DNA from: Patescibacteria group bacterium
GTDB taxonomy: Bacteria > Patescibacteriota > JAHJAL01
Direction of reading: 5' to 3'
DNA: 18,801 nucleotides
Assembly (NCBI GenBank): GCA_018814055.1
Contig: JAHJAL010000154.1
Span: forward strand, 1 to 18,801
The notes below the pieces were generated by a model. It worked only from the letters and a program-made list of their open reading frames with translations, made no database searches and was not told where the DNA came from. Position 1 is the first letter of the stretch. Each line of letters begins with the position of its first letter. Below are positions 17,555-18,801 of this stretch, in pieces. A program made the position numbers and the translations under genes.

Positions 17555-17672
17555 AAATTTCCAATTTTCAATGAATTTCCAAATCACAATTTCCAATATA
17601 TCAAGTTTGTTTTTGTTTGAAAATTGAAAATTGATTATTCAATGGAAATTGAAAATTGAAAATTGGAAATTT
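17555..17672. repeat. AT-rich imperfect inverted repeat in the virB4-hydrolase gap
   Basis: The left arm at 17555-17580 starts AAATTTCCAATTTTCAAT. The reverse complement of the right arm at 17644-17672 starts with the same 18 bases, and both arms end in AATTTCC. A further related stretch (TTTGAAAATTGAAAATTG) lies at 17616-17633. The transcript could form a long AU-rich hairpin between virB4 and hydrolase A. The right arm overlaps the virB4 stop codon at 17671-17673. The element might be a small non-autonomous mobile repeat, a processing site or an attenuator. It lacks the GC stem and T-run of a standard terminator. Confidence 0.75.
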
Positions 17673-18801
17673 ATAAACCGCCGCGCATGGCCAGAATTTC
17701 TTCAGGGTTGGAGGTGATAAGCCGATGTTCGGTGTAGGAGGCGACTATTTTTATCAATACGTGATTGAGGCCGGCAAAGAAGATGCCTTCACCGACATTT
17801 GATTCCAAGAGGGCCATTTTTTCGCCGTCGGTGAGGTTGAAAGTGCGGCCGATGAGGTCGATGGAGGCGGGGGATTGTTTGAGCAGGATCTGCATGGCCG
17901 AGTTGGAGATCATGGCTTTACCCCATTTGGAGCCTAAGAAGTCTTCAACGTCCTGGGAAATGGTGGTAACACCGAGATAATATTTACGAGAACGTTTGGC
18001 CAGGTTGTGCAAGAAGCGGGCGGAGTCTTCGTATTGCATTAAGTTCCAGGCCTCATCGATGACCATGATGCGGCGTTTGAGCTCAGTGCGGATTTTGGTC
18101 CAGACGAAGTTGGTGATGACGTACATGGCGATCGGGCGGAGGGATTCTTCAAGGTCACGGACAGAGAAAACGATGAAGTTTGATTTGAGGTCGATATTGG
18201 TAGGATGGTTGAGCAGGCCGGCGTAACTGCCTTCGGTGTATTTTTGCAGCCGTTGAGCCATGGATTCGCCGCCGGACATGTTGGTCAGGACATTGTATAA
18301 ATCTTCCAGTAGTGGAGCGGGGTTTTTGTGAGTGGCCGGATCTTCGGTGATGTCTTTGAGGGCATAGGTTTCTTTGATGGCTCGGTCCATGATGGCACTT
18401 TCCTCGGGGGTGAGGTTACCGAGCATGATGTTCATGATGCCGGATATGGTGATGATGGCGCTCCGAAAGGCGCTTTCTTCTTCGCCTGGTGAGGTGTCCG
18501 GCATGTCCAGGGGATTGATTTTGCGGTCGGAATTGATGGAGACGGGGATAAAGGTACCGCCGACGGCCTCGCAAAGGGTTTGGTATTCGTTTTCCGGGTC
18601 GATAATGATGATGTTGGTGCCGAGCATGAGGTATCGCAGGCACTCGAGTTTGACGGTATAACTTTTACCGGCGCCGGAAGTGGCAAAGATAGTGCAATTG
18701 GGGTTGGGCAGGTCAAAGCGGTCAAAGATAATTAGTGATTGATTGTGGCCGTTGAAACCGTAGAATATTCCGTTGTCACTGGTCAGATCAACGGAGGTAA
18801 A
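17671..18801 (-). CDS. virB4: VirB4/TraC-family conjugation ATPase, C-terminal part (cut by the window edge)
   Basis: The frame stays open to the right edge, so the 5' part is missing; 376 codons are present. An internal ATG at 18627 should not be taken as the start, because the Walker A motif lies upstream of it in frame. Walker A reads ATSGAGKSYT (18661-18684). Walker B reads RRIMVIDEAW (about 18046-18075). The family motifs ITSDN-like TSDNGIFYG before Walker A, VTTISQDVEDFL after Walker B and LLESNVGEGIFFAG near the end also fit. VirB4 proteins are hexameric, inner-membrane-associated ATPases that power type IV secretion and conjugation. In the family this gene typically lies close to VirB6-, VirB8- and VirB1-like genes. 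Here it is followed by the PrgK-like hydrolase after 131 bp. No VirB6- or VirB8-like gene is visible downstream; these may lie upstream, outside the window. The ATPase sites appear intact. Confidence 0.93.
   Translation of the reverse strand, partial: FTSVDLTSDNGIFYGFNGHNQSLIIFDRFDLPNPNCTIFATSGAGKSYTVKLECLRYLMLGTNIIIIDPENEYQTLCEAVGGTFIPVSINSDRKINPLDMPDTSPGEEESAFRSAIITISGIMNIMLGNLTPEESAIMDRAIKETYALKDITEDPATHKNPAPLLEDLYNVLTNMSGGESMAQRLQKYTEGSYAGLLNHPTNIDLKSNFIVFSVRDLEESLRPIAMYVITNFVWTKIRTELKRRIMVIDEAWNLMQYEDSARFLHNLAKRSRKYYLGVTTISQDVEDFLGSKWGKAMISNSAMQILLKQSPASIDLIGRTFNLTDGEKMALLESNVGEGIFFAGLNHVLIKIVASYTEHRLITSNPEEILAMRGGL

Larger units (their letters stand above)
74..18801 (-). other. Probable single transcription unit: virB4 plus two three-gene cassettes
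   Basis: All seven genes are on the same strand. The gaps, in order of transcription, are 131, 25, 4, 67, 53 and 16 bp. No convincing terminator separates them. The two longer gaps, before each hydrolase gene, carry the AT-rich repeat and are the most likely places for internal control. I see no confident sigma-70 promoter in the gaps; the operon promoter is probably upstream, beyond the right edge. Confidence 0.65.

Noticed and set aside
17540..17596. Upstream start for hydrolase A at 17596
   Set aside because: The extra 19 residues are encoded by the AT-rich repeat. The ATG at 17539 gives a typical short cytoplasmic tail before the membrane helix.
17540..17670. Promoter between virB4 and hydrolase A
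   Set aside because: TTGATA- and TATTAT-like words occur by chance in such AT-rich DNA, and none are properly spaced with each other.
17555..17672. CRISPR-like array
   Set aside because: The repeats are short, AT-only in style, irregularly spaced and inverted rather than direct, with no unique spacers and no cas genes.
18625..18627. ATG at 18627 as the start of the ATPase
   Set aside because: The reading frame upstream is open to the window edge and encodes the Walker A motif, so the gene is simply cut by the edge.

Overview
All seven genes in this window lie on the minus strand in one closely spaced series that runs from the right edge to the left. The first is the C-terminal part of a VirB4/TraC-type conjugation ATPase, cut by the right edge. 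Six genes follow, and they form two consecutive copies of the same three-gene cassette: a membrane-anchored multidomain peptidoglycan hydrolase, then a membrane-anchored PEGA-like/TolB-like beta-propeller protein, then a very large single-pass protein of about 1,750-1,860 residues. Copy A spans 17539-8667 and copy B spans 8599-74. The copies have the same gene order but have diverged strongly, so the duplication is old.

The likely source is an uncultivated, Patescibacteria (CPR)-like bacterium with a simple envelope. I infer this from the VirB4 sequence style, the giant Asn-rich surface proteins of no recognised family, the AT-rich intergenic repeats and the lack of Shine-Dalgarno sequences before all six complete genes. 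This is not proven, because there is no marker gene in the window. TGA works as a stop: the two giant paralogues end at the same aligned residue, one with TGA and the other with TAA. That argues against the TGA=Gly code of Gracilibacteria/SR1.

Layout from right to left: virB4 (partial, 18801-17671); a 131-bp gap holding an AT-rich inverted repeat; hydrolase A with lytic transglycosylase, M23 and NlpC/P60 domains (17539-15809); propeller A (15783-14251); giant A (14246-8667); a 67-bp gap with a near copy of the AT-rich repeat; hydrolase B with a glucosaminidase-like domain, M23 and a Cys-less NlpC/P60 domain (8599-6887); propeller B (6833-5337); giant B (5320-74); and a 73-bp AT-rich end. No RNA gene, transposase, CRISPR array or integration site is visible.

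Working model (inference): the ATPase powers an envelope-spanning machine. The hydrolases open the cell wall, as VirB1/PrgK proteins do in conjugation. The propeller and giant proteins form its cell-surface part. The doubled cassette suggests two specialised versions of that part. They differ in the glycosidase domain, in whether the NlpC/P60 site is active, and in the charge of the giant proteins' cytoplasmic tails (acidic in A, basic in B).
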